Origin: Bilophila sp964369665
GTDB lineage: Bacteria; Desulfobacterota; Desulfovibrionia; Desulfovibrionales; Desulfovibrionaceae
Direction: 5' to 3'
Length of the DNA: 64,000 nucleotides
Assembly (NCBI GenBank): GCA_964369665.1
Contig: CAYJFS010000002.1
Location: 371,132-435,131, forward strand
The notes beneath the pieces were generated by a model, which did no database searches, had not been told where the DNA came from, and worked only from the letters and a program-made list of their open reading frames with translations. Shown in pieces: positions 44,865-53,674 of the stretch (positions are counted from its first letter, which is position 1; the number at the start of each line of letters is the position of its first letter). The position numbers and the translations under genes were made by a program.

Positions 44865-46229
44865 TTGAATATACGTCTTATGCAGGGGAAAGTCAGGGAA
44901 ATTTGGCAATTAACATGGCCCCAAATTTCTATGCTTATGTGTCAGTTTTTTATTAGTTTTACTGATGTCTGGGTTGCTGGTAAAATTGGTCCAGATGTAC
45001 AAGCTGCTATAGGAATTATCACACAGTGTCAGATGTTACTTATGTCTTTAGTTATGGCTGCATCTACAGGTGCAGTAGCATCAATAGCACAAGCTCTTGG
45101 TGCAAAAAAGGTTATTCGGGCACAGCGTTATACAGGTCTTGTTGTGTTTGGTTGTTTTTTTCTTGGTGGATTTTTAGCTTTATTAGGCTTTATATTCAAA
45201 AATCCGTTTTTACAGAGTATTCATACACCAAAAGAAATGTATGGTGTAGCAAGTATTTTTTTACAAACATATCTTCTTGCTTTACCTGGACAATATATTC
45301 TTACCATTGGTTCTGCAGTATTTCGTGCTGCAAAATCAGTCTATATGCCACTATATTTAACTATAGCAGTATGTATTGTTAACTTGTTTTTTAATACAGC
45401 TTTTGGTCTTGGGTTATGGGGTTTTCCAAATTATGGAGCTGCAGGTGTTGCTTGGGCTACATTTGTTTCTGTTTCTTTTGGTGGAGTATGTATGCTTTTT
45501 TTATTGATAAAAAAGCATTGGCTTACAAGGAATAGTATACTTAAATGGCGTTGGGTTAAAGTTGGCTCAATATATTTATTACAAGTTGCAGGACCATCTC
45601 TTGCTACATCAGCTATTTGGCAAATAGGGTATTTAATATTGTTTGTTATTACAAGTACATTACCTGGAGAAAATATTATAGCATTAGCAGGACTTACAGC
45701 AGGGATGCGTATAGAGTCTATTTTATTTTTACCAGGTATGGCTTTTGGAATGACTGCTAGTATTTTAGTTGGATATGCTTTAGGCATTGGTCAACAGGTG
45801 GAAGCTAGGAATATATTATTGACAGTTCTTAGTATAGCATGTGTAAGTATGTCTTTACTTGGATTGATCATCTGGCCATGGCGGCTAACACTTGCCAGTT
45901 TTTTGTCTTCTGATGCACAAGTCATTCAAGAAATCTCTAATTATTTGTTTTATAATATTTTATCAGTACCATTTACCATAGGTAGTGTAGTTCTTGCAGG
46001 AGGACTTAATGGTGCAGGGGCATCTGTGTATCCTATGGTAGTTTTTAGCTTTGCAACTTGGTGTATAAGGCTTCCTGTTGCTTGGTATTTAGGCCATATT
46101 TTATGGAAAAATGCTTCAGGTGTATATTCAGCTTTATTAGTTTCACAGATAGTACAATCTATAATGTTACTTTGGATAGTGTATAAGTGTAATTGGACAC
46201 GTTTTGCTTTTTATAAAGTAAAAACTTAG
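44865..46229 (+). CDS. MATE-family multidrug/cation antiporter
   Basis: A 454-residue inner-membrane exporter with 12 predicted segments in two similar halves. Typical MATE features are 'WQLTWPQISMLMCQFFISFTDVWVAGKIG' at the start, 'ALGAKKVIRAQRY' after segment 3 and 'TAGMRIESILFLPGMAFGMTASILVGYALG' in the second half. These pumps use Na+ or H+ gradients to export drugs or metabolites; substrate unknown. A TTG start at 44865 is chosen because AAGGAAGG lies 5 bp before it, whereas the first ATG at 44880 is too far. Confidence 0.88.
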   Translation: MNIRLMQGKVREIWQLTWPQISMLMCQFFISFTDVWVAGKIGPDVQAAIGIITQCQMLLMSLVMAASTGAVASIAQALGAKKVIRAQRYTGLVVFGCFFLGGFLALLGFIFKNPFLQSIHTPKEMYGVASIFLQTYLLALPGQYILTIGSAVFRAAKSVYMPLYLTIAVCIVNLFFNTAFGLGLWGFPNYGAAGVAWATFVSVSFGGVCMLFLLIKKHWLTRNSILKWRWVKVGSIYLLQVAGPSLATSAIWQIGYLILFVITSTLPGENIIALAGLTAGMRIESILFLPGMAFGMTASILVGYALGIGQQVEARNILLTVLSIACVSMSLLGLIIWPWRLTLASFLSSDAQVIQEISNYLFYNILSVPFTIGSVVLAGGLNGAGASVYPMVVFSFATWCIRLPVAWYLGHILWKNASGVYSALLVSQIVQSIMLLWIVYKCNWTRFAFYKVKT

Positions 46230-46289
46230 TGTGCTTTTTTTCATAGATAGACCTTTGTACCTGTAATATAATGAAAAGGGTGAAAGGAT

Positions 46290-47192
46290 ATGAAAGACTT
46301 AGAGTTTGTTCCAATAATTCCAGTAAATTTTTCTAAATATAAAGCTTTTTGGGATGTTACACCTATTCATACATCAGATTATACACTTTTAAATATATGG
46401 GCATGGTCAGAGTTTTATGGATTAGATTGGGCTTTTACTAATGAACTATGTTGGATTCGACAAACAAGGCAACAACAAAGAGTATCAGAACCATGCTTTT
46501 GGGCTCCTATAGGAAACTGGTTATCTGTTGATTGGAAGCATATTCCTTTATTAGATAAAGGCATGACAATGTATCGTGTTCCAGAACAACTTTGTTCTAT
46601 CCTTACAGCTGTTTTTCCGAATAGAGTACATATTGAAGAAACACCTGAACAATGGGACTATGTTTATTCTGTTGAGGAGCTTTTATCTTTAAAAGGAAGG
46701 AAGTTTGATAGTAAGAGAAACCATCTTAATGCATATAAAAAGCAATATGGGGAAGATTATAGAGATATCACTGTTGCTGTTATCCCTGAGCTTATAAATC
46801 TAACTATAGAATGGTGTAAATGGAAAGATTGTTCTCAATCTTTGTCACTAAAAGCAGAAAGTAATATTATTTGTACTATTTTGGATAATTGGGAGCTTTT
46901 TCCAGATATTAAAGGTGGTATGCTTTATAATAATAGTGATGTTTTAGCTTTTTCTATAGGAGAAGTCTTAGATAAAGAGACTATGGTTGTTCATATTGAA
47001 AAAGGTATGCATGATATTCGAGGTGTTTATCAAGCTATAAATAACTGTTTTATTAAATATGAGTGTAAAGGCTTTACATATGTTAACCGTGAGCAAGATT
47101 TAGGTAATGAAGGTCTACGTAAGGCAAAGCAGAGCTATCATCCTATATCTCAGTTAAAAAAAAATAAAGTAATAATTTATCCTCAAGTATAG
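46290..47192 (+). CDS. DUF2156-family protein (GNAT-like aminoacyltransferase fold)
   Basis: A 300-residue protein. The aromatic-rich N-terminal half ('SDYTLLNIWAWSEFYGLDWAF') and the C-terminal blocks 'KGRKFDSKRNHLNAYKKQYG', 'VLAFSIGEVLDKETMVVHIEKGMHDIRGVYQAINNCFIK' and 'YVNREQDLGNEGLRKAKQSYHP' fit the DUF2156 family, related to the C-terminal catalytic domain of phosphatidylglycerol lysyltransferase (MprF). The membrane flippase part of MprF is absent. Its substrate is not known. It follows the MATE gene by 60 bp. Confidence 0.75.
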   Translation: MKDLEFVPIIPVNFSKYKAFWDVTPIHTSDYTLLNIWAWSEFYGLDWAFTNELCWIRQTRQQQRVSEPCFWAPIGNWLSVDWKHIPLLDKGMTMYRVPEQLCSILTAVFPNRVHIEETPEQWDYVYSVEELLSLKGRKFDSKRNHLNAYKKQYGEDYRDITVAVIPELINLTIEWCKWKDCSQSLSLKAESNIICTILDNWELFPDIKGGMLYNNSDVLAFSIGEVLDKETMVVHIEKGMHDIRGVYQAINNCFIKYECKGFTYVNREQDLGNEGLRKAKQSYHPISQLKKNKVIIYPQV

Positions 47193-47353
47193 TAGCTCAA
47201 TAATAAAAAATGATATATATTTTCTATATAATTTATACTAAATAATTTTTTAGAGAAGTATCCTTTTGGTGAATGGTTATTTTTTTATTTAAAAAAGACT
47301 TTATGCATTTATTATACAATAGCTATATTCCTACAGTAGAAAGGTAAATATAT

Positions 47354-48082
47354 ATGGCCATGATAGAAGTGAAAGATATCCATAAATGGTATGGAGAATT
47401 TTATGTACTTAAAGGTATATCTGAACACGTAGAAAAAGGTGAAGTTCTTGTTATTTGTGGTCCATCAGGCTCTGGGAAAAGTTCGTTTATTCGTTGTCTT
47501 AACAGGTTAGAATCTATTCAGAAAGGGGATATTCTTTTTGAAGGAAAGAGTATCTTTGATTCTAATGTGGATATTAATGAGTTAAGAACAGAGGTTGGTA
47601 TGGTTTTCCAACAGTTTAATTTATATCCACATCTTTCTGTTTTAGATAATGTAACATTAGCACCAAAAAAAGTTCGTGGACTTTCTTATAAAGAAGCTTC
47701 AGAAATAGCTATGGATTTACTTGCACGTGTAGGTATTGATAGTCAGGTATCAAAATTTCCAGGAGAACTTTCAGGTGGCCAACAACAACGAGTTGCTATT
47801 GCTAGGGCTCTTGCTATGCAGCCAAAAGTTATGTTGTTTGATGAACCTACATCTGCACTTGATCCAGAAATGATTAATGAAGTATTGTCATGTATGAAAG
47901 ATCTTGCACGTGATGGAATGACGATGGTTTGTGTTACACATGAAATGGGGTTTGCCCGTGAAGTCTCAGATAGAGTGATTTTTATGGATCATGGCGTTAT
48001 TCTTGAAGAAGGTCCTCCAGGAGATTTTTTTAGTAATCCTCAACATGAACGTACAAGAAGCTTTCTTCAAGAAGTTCTATAG
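47354..48082 (+). CDS. glnQ: Amino-acid ABC transporter ATP-binding protein (GlnQ-like), orphan
   Basis: ATPase subunit of a polar amino acid importer family. Walker A 'GPSGSGKSS', Q-loop 'VGMVFQQFNLYPHLSVLDNV', signature 'LSGGQQQRVAIARALAMQ', Walker B 'VMLFDEPTSALDPEMINEV' and H-loop 'CVTHEMGFA' are all intact, so it should hydrolyse ATP. Length of 242 residues is normal. No permease or binding-protein gene is next to it: a DUF2156 gene lies before and prmA follows after 9 bp. The substrate cannot be inferred; partners must be elsewhere. Confidence 0.9.
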   Translation: MAMIEVKDIHKWYGEFYVLKGISEHVEKGEVLVICGPSGSGKSSFIRCLNRLESIQKGDILFEGKSIFDSNVDINELRTEVGMVFQQFNLYPHLSVLDNVTLAPKKVRGLSYKEASEIAMDLLARVGIDSQVSKFPGELSGGQQQRVAIARALAMQPKVMLFDEPTSALDPEMINEVLSCMKDLARDGMTMVCVTHEMGFAREVSDRVIFMDHGVILEEGPPGDFFSNPQHERTRSFLQEVL

Positions 48083-48091
48083 TGATGTTTC

Positions 48092-48928
48092 ATGTCTAAT
48101 ATTACATGCTTAGAATGTACTGTTAACGATAATAGTGTTGATCTTGTTACAGGTGTTTTTTATCAGTATATATCATTTGGTTGGGAGGAAGAGCTTTTAC
48201 CTACAGGAGAAATATTATTCAGAGTTTATTGTATAGATGCTCAGTATGCTAAGAAAATTATAAAAATACTTCAAGACAGATTGCCTTGTATTCCCATTAA
48301 GAAAACGTCTATCCCAAATCAAGATTGGATGTCTGCATGGAAGGAGTTTTTCACACCCATTCATGTTGGCAGGTTTACGGTTATTCCTCCATGGCTTGTC
48401 AATAATACAGCCATTAGAGAGCACTCAATTATTATTGAGCCAAAGTCTGCTTTTGGTACAGGTCATCATGAAACTACGGCTTTATGTTTAGAAGCCATTA
48501 GTTCTTTGGTTGATAAAGAATATGTAAAGCCATGTATGAATTTTTTTGATATTGGTACAGGCTCTGCAATACTAAGTATTGCTTGTGCAAAATTAGGTTT
48601 GATAGGTATTGGTTTAGATATTGACCCTGTAGCCATTATAAATGCAGAAGAAAATATACTTTTAAATGGTGTTGCTAATTATGTCTCTATCAAAGAGGGT
48701 ATTATAGATAATGTCCAAGGTAAGATATTTGAACTTATTGTTGCTAATATTCTTGCAGAACCATTAAAGAACTTATCTCATAAGATAATAGGTTGTCTTG
48801 CACATGGTGGCCATCTTGTTCTTTCTGGAATACTTAATGAACAAGCAGAGGCTGTTGAGTGTATGTATGCTTCATTAGGAGAGCCATATCATTATACTTC
48901 TGGAGAATGGGTTGCCTTAGTTTGGTAA
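48092..48928 (+). CDS. prmA: Ribosomal protein L11 methyltransferase
   Basis: SAM-dependent enzyme that methylates ribosomal protein L11. The methyltransferase core carries 'EPKSAFGTGHHETTALCLEAI', SAM motif I 'FFDIGTGSAILSIACAKLG', 'GLDIDPVAIINAEENILLNG' and motif IV 'LIVANILAEPLKNL'. 'W...KEFFTPIHVGRFTVIPPW' upstream is also family-specific. Length of 278 residues is close to usual. It lies 9 bp after the ABC ATPase gene and is convergent with secG; no terminator is visible in the 136 bp between. Confidence 0.92.
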   Translation: MSNITCLECTVNDNSVDLVTGVFYQYISFGWEEELLPTGEILFRVYCIDAQYAKKIIKILQDRLPCIPIKKTSIPNQDWMSAWKEFFTPIHVGRFTVIPPWLVNNTAIREHSIIIEPKSAFGTGHHETTALCLEAISSLVDKEYVKPCMNFFDIGTGSAILSIACAKLGLIGIGLDIDPVAIINAEENILLNGVANYVSIKEGIIDNVQGKIFELIVANILAEPLKNLSHKIIGCLAHGGHLVLSGILNEQAEAVECMYASLGEPYHYTSGEWVALVW

Positions 48929-49064
48929 TTTTTTGTTAAGAACAGAAGTAGTTTTGTATACACTATATATTTCAAGATGACATGGATATTTTAGTAGCTG
49001 TGAGTAGTAAGCGTATATCTAGATTGTTATAAGAAGCTTTTATTTAAATTTTTTGTTAGGTGTA

Positions 49065-49379
49065 TTATTTATCACCCATGTTTGTTGGTTTATTTTCTGG
49101 TGTTGTTGATGTTTCTTCAAGTTGTACATCAAAAATGACAGATTGGTTGATATCTTTATTTTTTGTAACTATCGTATAGCTTAAGGAAGTGATTACAAAT
49201 AGAATTGCAAGAAATGCTGTAAGCTTAGCAAGAAAACCACCAGCACCAGAACTACCAAATACAGATGTATTACTTCCACCAAAAATAACACCCATGCCTT
49301 CTTTCCCTGATTGTAGTAAAATAACTAAAATGATAAGAATACAAACAATAAGATGTAAAGATAAAATTAGGGTCTGCAC
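49065..49379 (-). CDS. secG: SecG preprotein translocase subunit
   Basis: Small inner-membrane subunit of SecYEG. Two membrane segments ('LILSLHLIVCILIILVILLQ' and 'FLAKLTAFLAILFVITSLSYTIV') flank the conserved loop 'QSGKEGMGVIFGGSNTSVFGSSGAGGFL'. The GTG at 49379 (104 residues) is chosen because AAGGAG sits 8 bp upstream; the frame is open from a TTG at 49403 but that start would put the ribosome site inside the gene. The C-terminal tail is variable and Thr/Pro-rich. It lies 57 bp downstream of tpiA on the same strand, a pairing common in bacteria. Confidence 0.93.
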   Translation of the reverse strand: MQTLILSLHLIVCILIILVILLQSGKEGMGVIFGGSNTSVFGSSGAGGFLAKLTAFLAILFVITSLSYTIVTKNKDINQSVIFDVQLEETSTTPENKPTNMGDK

Positions 49380-49436
49380 AGAAGGGGCTCCTTTTTGGAT
49401 CAAGAAATGATGTTTACTTAAGAGTTTTTTGTTAAT

Positions 49437-50192
49437 TTAGATATTGCTTGATTGAATAATGTTTATAAAGGACTCTGCTTTCAATGAAGCTCCACCTACC
49501 AGAAGACCATGAACATTGTCAAGCATAAGTATGTCTTGAGTATTTTCTGGCTTAACACTTCCTCCATAAATGATACGAATTTTTTGGCTTATATCACCTA
49601 ATATATCATATAGTATAGATTTTATAAAGGCATGTGCTTCTAAAATATCTTTTTTTGACGCTACATGACCTGTACCAATTGCCCAGACAGGTTCATAAGC
49701 AATAACAAGTTGTAGCATTTTATTCTTTGGTATATCTATAAGTGCTGTATGGAGTTGTTGTTGTAAGATTTTTTTGAGTTGTCCAGAATTACGTTGTGAT
49801 TCTGTTTCTCCAACACAAAGGATAACATAGAAGTTTTGCTCAAGAGCAAAGGACGTTTTTTGAGCAATGAATGTTTCAGATTCTTGTAAAATATGTCTAC
49901 GTTCTGAATGGCCAATGAGTATCCAAGAACAACCTATATCTTTAAGCATTACAATAGAAGTTTCTCCTGTAAATGCTCCAGATAAAGCAGGATAAAAATT
50001 TTGTCCTCCTAGAGCTATTTGTGATGTTTCTAATCCTTTTTGTGTAGCTACAATAGCTGTAAATGGTGGGAAAATAACAACTTCATGTTGTTTAGGAATG
50101 CTTTTTAATAGTTTTGAGAGGGTTTTTGCTGTAGTATATGCTTCTGAACAACTTTTATTCATTTTCCAGTTTGCTGCTATGAGTATATTCAT
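49437..50192 (-). CDS. tpiA: Triosephosphate isomerase
   Basis: Interconverts dihydroxyacetone phosphate and glyceraldehyde-3-phosphate. All catalytic residues are visible: N8 and K10 in 'AANWKMNKS', H95 in 'IGHSERR' and E167 in 'VIAYEPVWAIGTG', with the phosphate loop 'YGGSVKPEN' and 'GLLVGGASL' near the end. Length of 251 residues is normal. The start overlaps the stop of the RimI-like gene by 4 bp (ATGA), so they are probably translated from one transcript with secG. Confidence 0.96.
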   Translation of the reverse strand: MNILIAANWKMNKSCSEAYTTAKTLSKLLKSIPKQHEVVIFPPFTAIVATQKGLETSQIALGGQNFYPALSGAFTGETSIVMLKDIGCSWILIGHSERRHILQESETFIAQKTSFALEQNFYVILCVGETESQRNSGQLKKILQQQLHTALIDIPKNKMLQLVIAYEPVWAIGTGHVASKKDILEAHAFIKSILYDILGDISQKIRIIYGGSVKPENTQDILMLDNVHGLLVGGASLKAESFINIIQSSNI

Positions 50193-50686
50193 GAGAACTC
50201 CATGGATGATAGTATAGGGAGAGGTTTTAAAAGTGAGCGTGTGTAGATAACTGCATTTTCTTTAGTTTCACTATAGTAAGCATGACGTAGACCACTTTTT
50301 GAAAATCCAAAATTTTTATATAGCATAATGGCTGGAGTATTGGTAGTTTTTACTTCTAAGTAAGCTTTTGTACTGCCTTGTAACATACTATAGTTTAAAG
50401 CAGTATATAGTAGTTGTTTTCCATAGCCTTTTTGGCGCATTTGAGGATGTACTATAATGGTAATAATTTCGATTTCGTCATGTACAATATAACAAGAGAT
50501 ATAACCAATAAGTGTTTTTTGAAGACTTTGTATTCCGAATGCATGGTAGTTTTTTTGAGAAAATGCTTTTATGAATTGTTGTGTTTCCCAAGAGTTTGTA
50601 ACACAAAGTTTTTCAAGATTTTTAATTAATATAATAGCATCTTGTGTTAACTCTAAACATGGGAGCATATGTGGTTTTTTATGCAT
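50189..50686 (-). CDS. rimI: GNAT acetyltransferase, RimI-like
   Basis: A small N-acetyltransferase. The acetyl-CoA pyrophosphate loop is 'HPQMRQKGYGKQLL', then 'AYLEVKTTNTPAIMLYKNFGF', and the C-terminal 'LRHAYYSETKENAVIYTR' matches the RimI-type ending (R..YY....DA). RimI acetylates the N-terminus of ribosomal protein S18; other targets are possible. Homologues suggest a start near 50686 or 50668 (165 or 159 residues); the frame is open back to 50791 without similarity. Neither start has a strong ribosome site. Divergent from the Nudix-like gene. Confidence 0.8.
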   Translation of the reverse strand: MHKKPHMLPCLELTQDAIILIKNLEKLCVTNSWETQQFIKAFSQKNYHAFGIQSLQKTLIGYISCYIVHDEIEIITIIVHPQMRQKGYGKQLLYTALNYSMLQGSTKAYLEVKTTNTPAIMLYKNFGFSKSGLRHAYYSETKENAVIYTRSLLKPLPILSSMEFS

Positions 50687-50719
50687 AAAATACTTAGTGA
50701 TAGTAAGAATATTTTTAAT

Positions 50720-51226
50720 ATGAGTAGTACTCTTTCTGTTGAGTTTATGGATGATGATAAGCATGTGCTTATCATTGCACCTATTACCCAAGCATCCAAG
50801 TTTAAACTAAGCTATAAAGTTGTTTGGGTTTGCCTTATGGATCATGCACATCGGATGTACATAAGTCGTAGAGCATCACATTTAACAGAATATCCTAATC
50901 TTTGGGATTTTTCTACAAGTGGATGTGTTCTTTTCCAAGAAGCATATGAAGATGCTGCAATTCGTCAATTATCACAATATTTAAATATATATGATTTTAG
51001 TATCCATCACCATATGCCATGTTCTATACAAATAAATGATGTACCTATCTTTGCAACAATTTTTATTGCAAAAGCATTATCAGCACATCCTAAGCCTAAT
51101 CTTGACTATGTGCAAGAAGGACTTTTCCTTGATAAGGAAGAGCTTATGGGGCTTGCTTTTGAGGCATCAGAATTTTTAACGCCAAACTTTTTGTGGGCAA
51201 TAAATAAAGGTTTGTTAAAGATATAG
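50720..51226 (+). CDS. Nudix-fold protein with degenerate Nudix box
   Basis: About 168 residues matching the isopentenyl-isomerase-like Nudix group: an N-terminal 'VEFMDDDKHVLIIAPITQASKFKL' (two beta strands), 'MDHAHRMYISRRASHLTEYPNLWDFSTSG', then the Nudix helix 'GCVLFQEAYEDAAIRQLSQYLNI'. The consensus REUXEEXGU reads RQLSQYLNI, so the metal-binding glutamates are Q and Y and the Gly is N. Normal pyrophosphohydrolase activity is therefore doubtful. The ATG at 50720 fits homologues; the frame opens at 50669. Confidence 0.72.
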   Translation: MSSTLSVEFMDDDKHVLIIAPITQASKFKLSYKVVWVCLMDHAHRMYISRRASHLTEYPNLWDFSTSGCVLFQEAYEDAAIRQLSQYLNIYDFSIHHHMPCSIQINDVPIFATIFIAKALSAHPKPNLDYVQEGLFLDKEELMGLAFEASEFLTPNFLWAINKGLLKI

Positions 51227-51234
51227 ATAGCTAG

Positions 51235-52284
51235 TTAGTTTGGGGTTTCATGATATTGTGTAGAGCTGACATCAGGTTCGTAAACCAAAGCTCCGTCTTT
51301 ATGAATAGAGGTAATATGAGAGAGTTGACTGTTAAGTCGATGCTGTAATGTCATACATTTTAAATGATTTTCAAGTAATGTTGCTGCCATTTTAGTAAAG
51401 ATACGCATATGTTGAGGTAGTGGTCTAGCACGATGACTTGCTAAGCAAAGAACACCACAGATATTTTTTGTTATAAAAATAGGTAGACACATAATAGATT
51501 GAAAATTTGGGATATGTGCTAGTTTACCAAAGAGTGGTGTTGAAGATCCATCTGTTCCTTCAGCATAAACAGGTACTTCATTACGGAAGACCCAACCAAT
51601 AAGGCCACCATTTGAAAAGAGAAATTCAGAAGCATTGTTGTTAGGTCCAGAAGTAACAAGGGGAACATTTTCATGTTCAAGTATATAACTGGAAGATCCT
51701 TCTATACTAGAAGTAAATGCAGTATAGTCAGACTCTGTGACCTTTGAGATCGTGTTAAGAAAAGAAGTGATATATGGTAACCAACTATGTTTACCAAAGA
51801 GCTCAATGAGTTGTTTTAATCCATCATAGTAAGAATTTACTTTTTGATTTTTGTACATAACGTTCATGGAGTGAACATGTTTTGCCAGTAGTTTTGCAAA
51901 ACGATGCAATAGAGTTTGATCATGCTCATTAAATATATGGTTCGTTATGCTATCAACACAAAGGATGCCACCATTGGGAATAGGGCATCCCATAAATGAT
52001 GTAATCTGTTTTTCGTTTTGCTCTGAGTAAAAGTGAAGATACCTTTGCTGTTGATTAAATTGGTTCAGTATTAATGGTTGCTGATGACGAGCAATCCATC
52101 CAACAAGGCTCTGTCCAGGTGTAATAATAGTATCTTCAATGATATATGGTTCACACTGTACTGATGAAGATACAAGTGTGTGGTTATGACTATTTTCTAT
52201 AGGCATAAAAAGTGTAACACTATGGACATGTAGTGAGCTGCGAATTAAGTCTAGAATGTTATCGTTGTTTTCATCATTCATCAT
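51235..52284 (-). CDS. Protein with two GAF domains
   Basis: A 349-residue soluble protein. A first GAF-like domain (about 10-140) has 'PGQSLVGWIARHQQPLILNQF', 'SFMGCPIPNGGILCVDSI'. A second (about 165-315) has 'LFSNGGLIGWVFRNEVPVYAEGTD', 'FQSIMCLPIFITKNICGVLCLASH'. No kinase, cyclase, phosphodiesterase or DNA-binding domain follows, so it looks like a stand-alone sensor binding a small ligand or partner. It converges on the Nudix-like gene (8 bp) and is divergent from the chemotaxis operon. A signalling link to that operon is only suggested by position. Confidence 0.8.
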   Translation of the reverse strand: MMNDENNDNILDLIRSSLHVHSVTLFMPIENSHNHTLVSSSVQCEPYIIEDTIITPGQSLVGWIARHQQPLILNQFNQQQRYLHFYSEQNEKQITSFMGCPIPNGGILCVDSITNHIFNEHDQTLLHRFAKLLAKHVHSMNVMYKNQKVNSYYDGLKQLIELFGKHSWLPYITSFLNTISKVTESDYTAFTSSIEGSSSYILEHENVPLVTSGPNNNASEFLFSNGGLIGWVFRNEVPVYAEGTDGSSTPLFGKLAHIPNFQSIMCLPIFITKNICGVLCLASHRARPLPQHMRIFTKMAATLLENHLKCMTLQHRLNSQLSHITSIHKDGALVYEPDVSSTQYHETPN

Positions 52285-52591
52285 AAAATTTTTATCTATA
52301 AAATTTTTTATATATTATTATATCATAAATATTTATGTAGCAACATTAGTTATTTTTAATTTTTAAATTAATATATGTAAATGAGTAAAGTGTGTTTATA
52401 TATTTATATATTTATATATTATAATATATAAATATAGGTATTTTTCTATTATATAACATTTAAAAAGTTGTAAAAATTGATACATTATAGTAAAAAATAG
52501 CATAAAATTTCATTATAAAAATAATTATATATAAAAATATGATATATTATAGTGTAATAATATTTAATTTATTGTTTTTTAGGAGGTTTTT
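52285..52591. other. 307-bp AT-rich divergent intergenic region
   Basis: Lies between the GAF gene and cheB. It is almost all A and T with many TATAAT-like strings, so it must contain both promoters but none can be singled out. No gene, RNA or strong inverted repeat was recognised. The perfect AGGAGG at 52581-52586 belongs to cheB. Confidence 0.5.
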
Positions 52592-53656
52592 TTGATTAAG
52601 GTTCTGATTGTTGATGATTCTGCATTCTTTAGAACATCAATCTCTAGGATTTTAAAACAAGATCCAGATATTGAAGTTATTGGTATTGCAAAAGATGGAA
52701 GTGAGGCTATCGAGCAGATAAAGAAACTTAAACCTGATATTGTTACTATGGATATTGAAATGCCAAAGCTTGATGGGCTTTCAACATTAGAAAAAGTTAT
52801 GAAGAATATGCCTTTACCTGTAATTATGGTAAGCTCTTTAACTACTAAAGGTGCAGAAGCAACATTAAAGGCTCTTGAACTTGGAGCTGTTGATTTCATT
52901 ACAAAATATACAGGTAGTTTAGCTAATTTAGATATGTCTCAATTAAGCTTTGAACTCTGTAGTAAAATTAAGGCTGTAGTAGCTAAAAATAAGCGTTTTC
53001 CAATGGTACCCTTTAGAGAAGATAGTCATATTTTACCTAAAAAAAGAAAGATAGTATTTACAGACATACCAAAGAATCGTTTAAAAAGAGATATTGTTGC
53101 TATAGGTGTCTCAACAGGAGGTCCTCCTGCTGTTCAGAAAGTTCTCTCAGAATTTCCTGAAGATTTTCCAGCTTGTATTTTAATAGCACAACATATGCCA
53201 GCAGGTTTCACAGGACCTTTTGCAGAGCGTCTTAATCGTCTTTGTAAGGTTTTTGTTAAAGAGGCTGAAAATGGTGATCCTATCAAGAATGGTTGTGTAT
53301 ATGTTTGTCCAGGAGGAAAGCATATACGTATTGATTTAAAAGCAGCATTACCACAATTATCTGTAGTTGAAGAACCTGTAGATGCTCTTTATAAGCCTTC
53401 AGTGAATGTTCTTATGGAGTCTGTTGGACTGAGTTTAGGTAGTAGAGCTATAGGTGTTATTATGACAGGTATGGGTAGCGATGGAGTAGAAGGGATAAAG
53501 GTATTAAAGAAAAAGAAAGGATATATTATTTCTCAAGATGAAGCTTCTAGCATTGTCTATGGTATGCCAAAAGCTATTATAGAATCAGGGTTAGCTGATG
53601 ATGTGGCTGGGTTAGATAGCATTGCTGAAAGTATAATATTAGGACTCAATAAATAA
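52592..53656 (+). CDS. cheB: Chemotaxis methylesterase/glutaminase CheB
   Basis: A receiver domain (D9-D10 pocket, phospho-acceptor D54 in 'VTMDIEMPKLDG', K105 in 'ITKY') fused to the methylesterase domain with the catalytic triad visible: S174 in 'AIGVSTGGP', H201 in 'IAQHMPAGFTGPFAERL' and D298 in 'MTGMGSDGVEG'. It removes methyl groups from receptor glutamates for adaptation. Start codon is TTG at 52592, fixed by AGGAGG 5 bp upstream. Length 354. First gene of the operon cheB-HEAT-cheR-cheY-cheA. Confidence 0.94.
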   Translation: MIKVLIVDDSAFFRTSISRILKQDPDIEVIGIAKDGSEAIEQIKKLKPDIVTMDIEMPKLDGLSTLEKVMKNMPLPVIMVSSLTTKGAEATLKALELGAVDFITKYTGSLANLDMSQLSFELCSKIKAVVAKNKRFPMVPFREDSHILPKKRKIVFTDIPKNRLKRDIVAIGVSTGGPPAVQKVLSEFPEDFPACILIAQHMPAGFTGPFAERLNRLCKVFVKEAENGDPIKNGCVYVCPGGKHIRIDLKAALPQLSVVEEPVDALYKPSVNVLMESVGLSLGSRAIGVIMTGMGSDGVEGIKVLKKKKGYIISQDEASSIVYGMPKAIIESGLADDVAGLDSIAESIILGLNK

Positions 53657-53674
53657 AAGTATAAAGGCAAGAGC

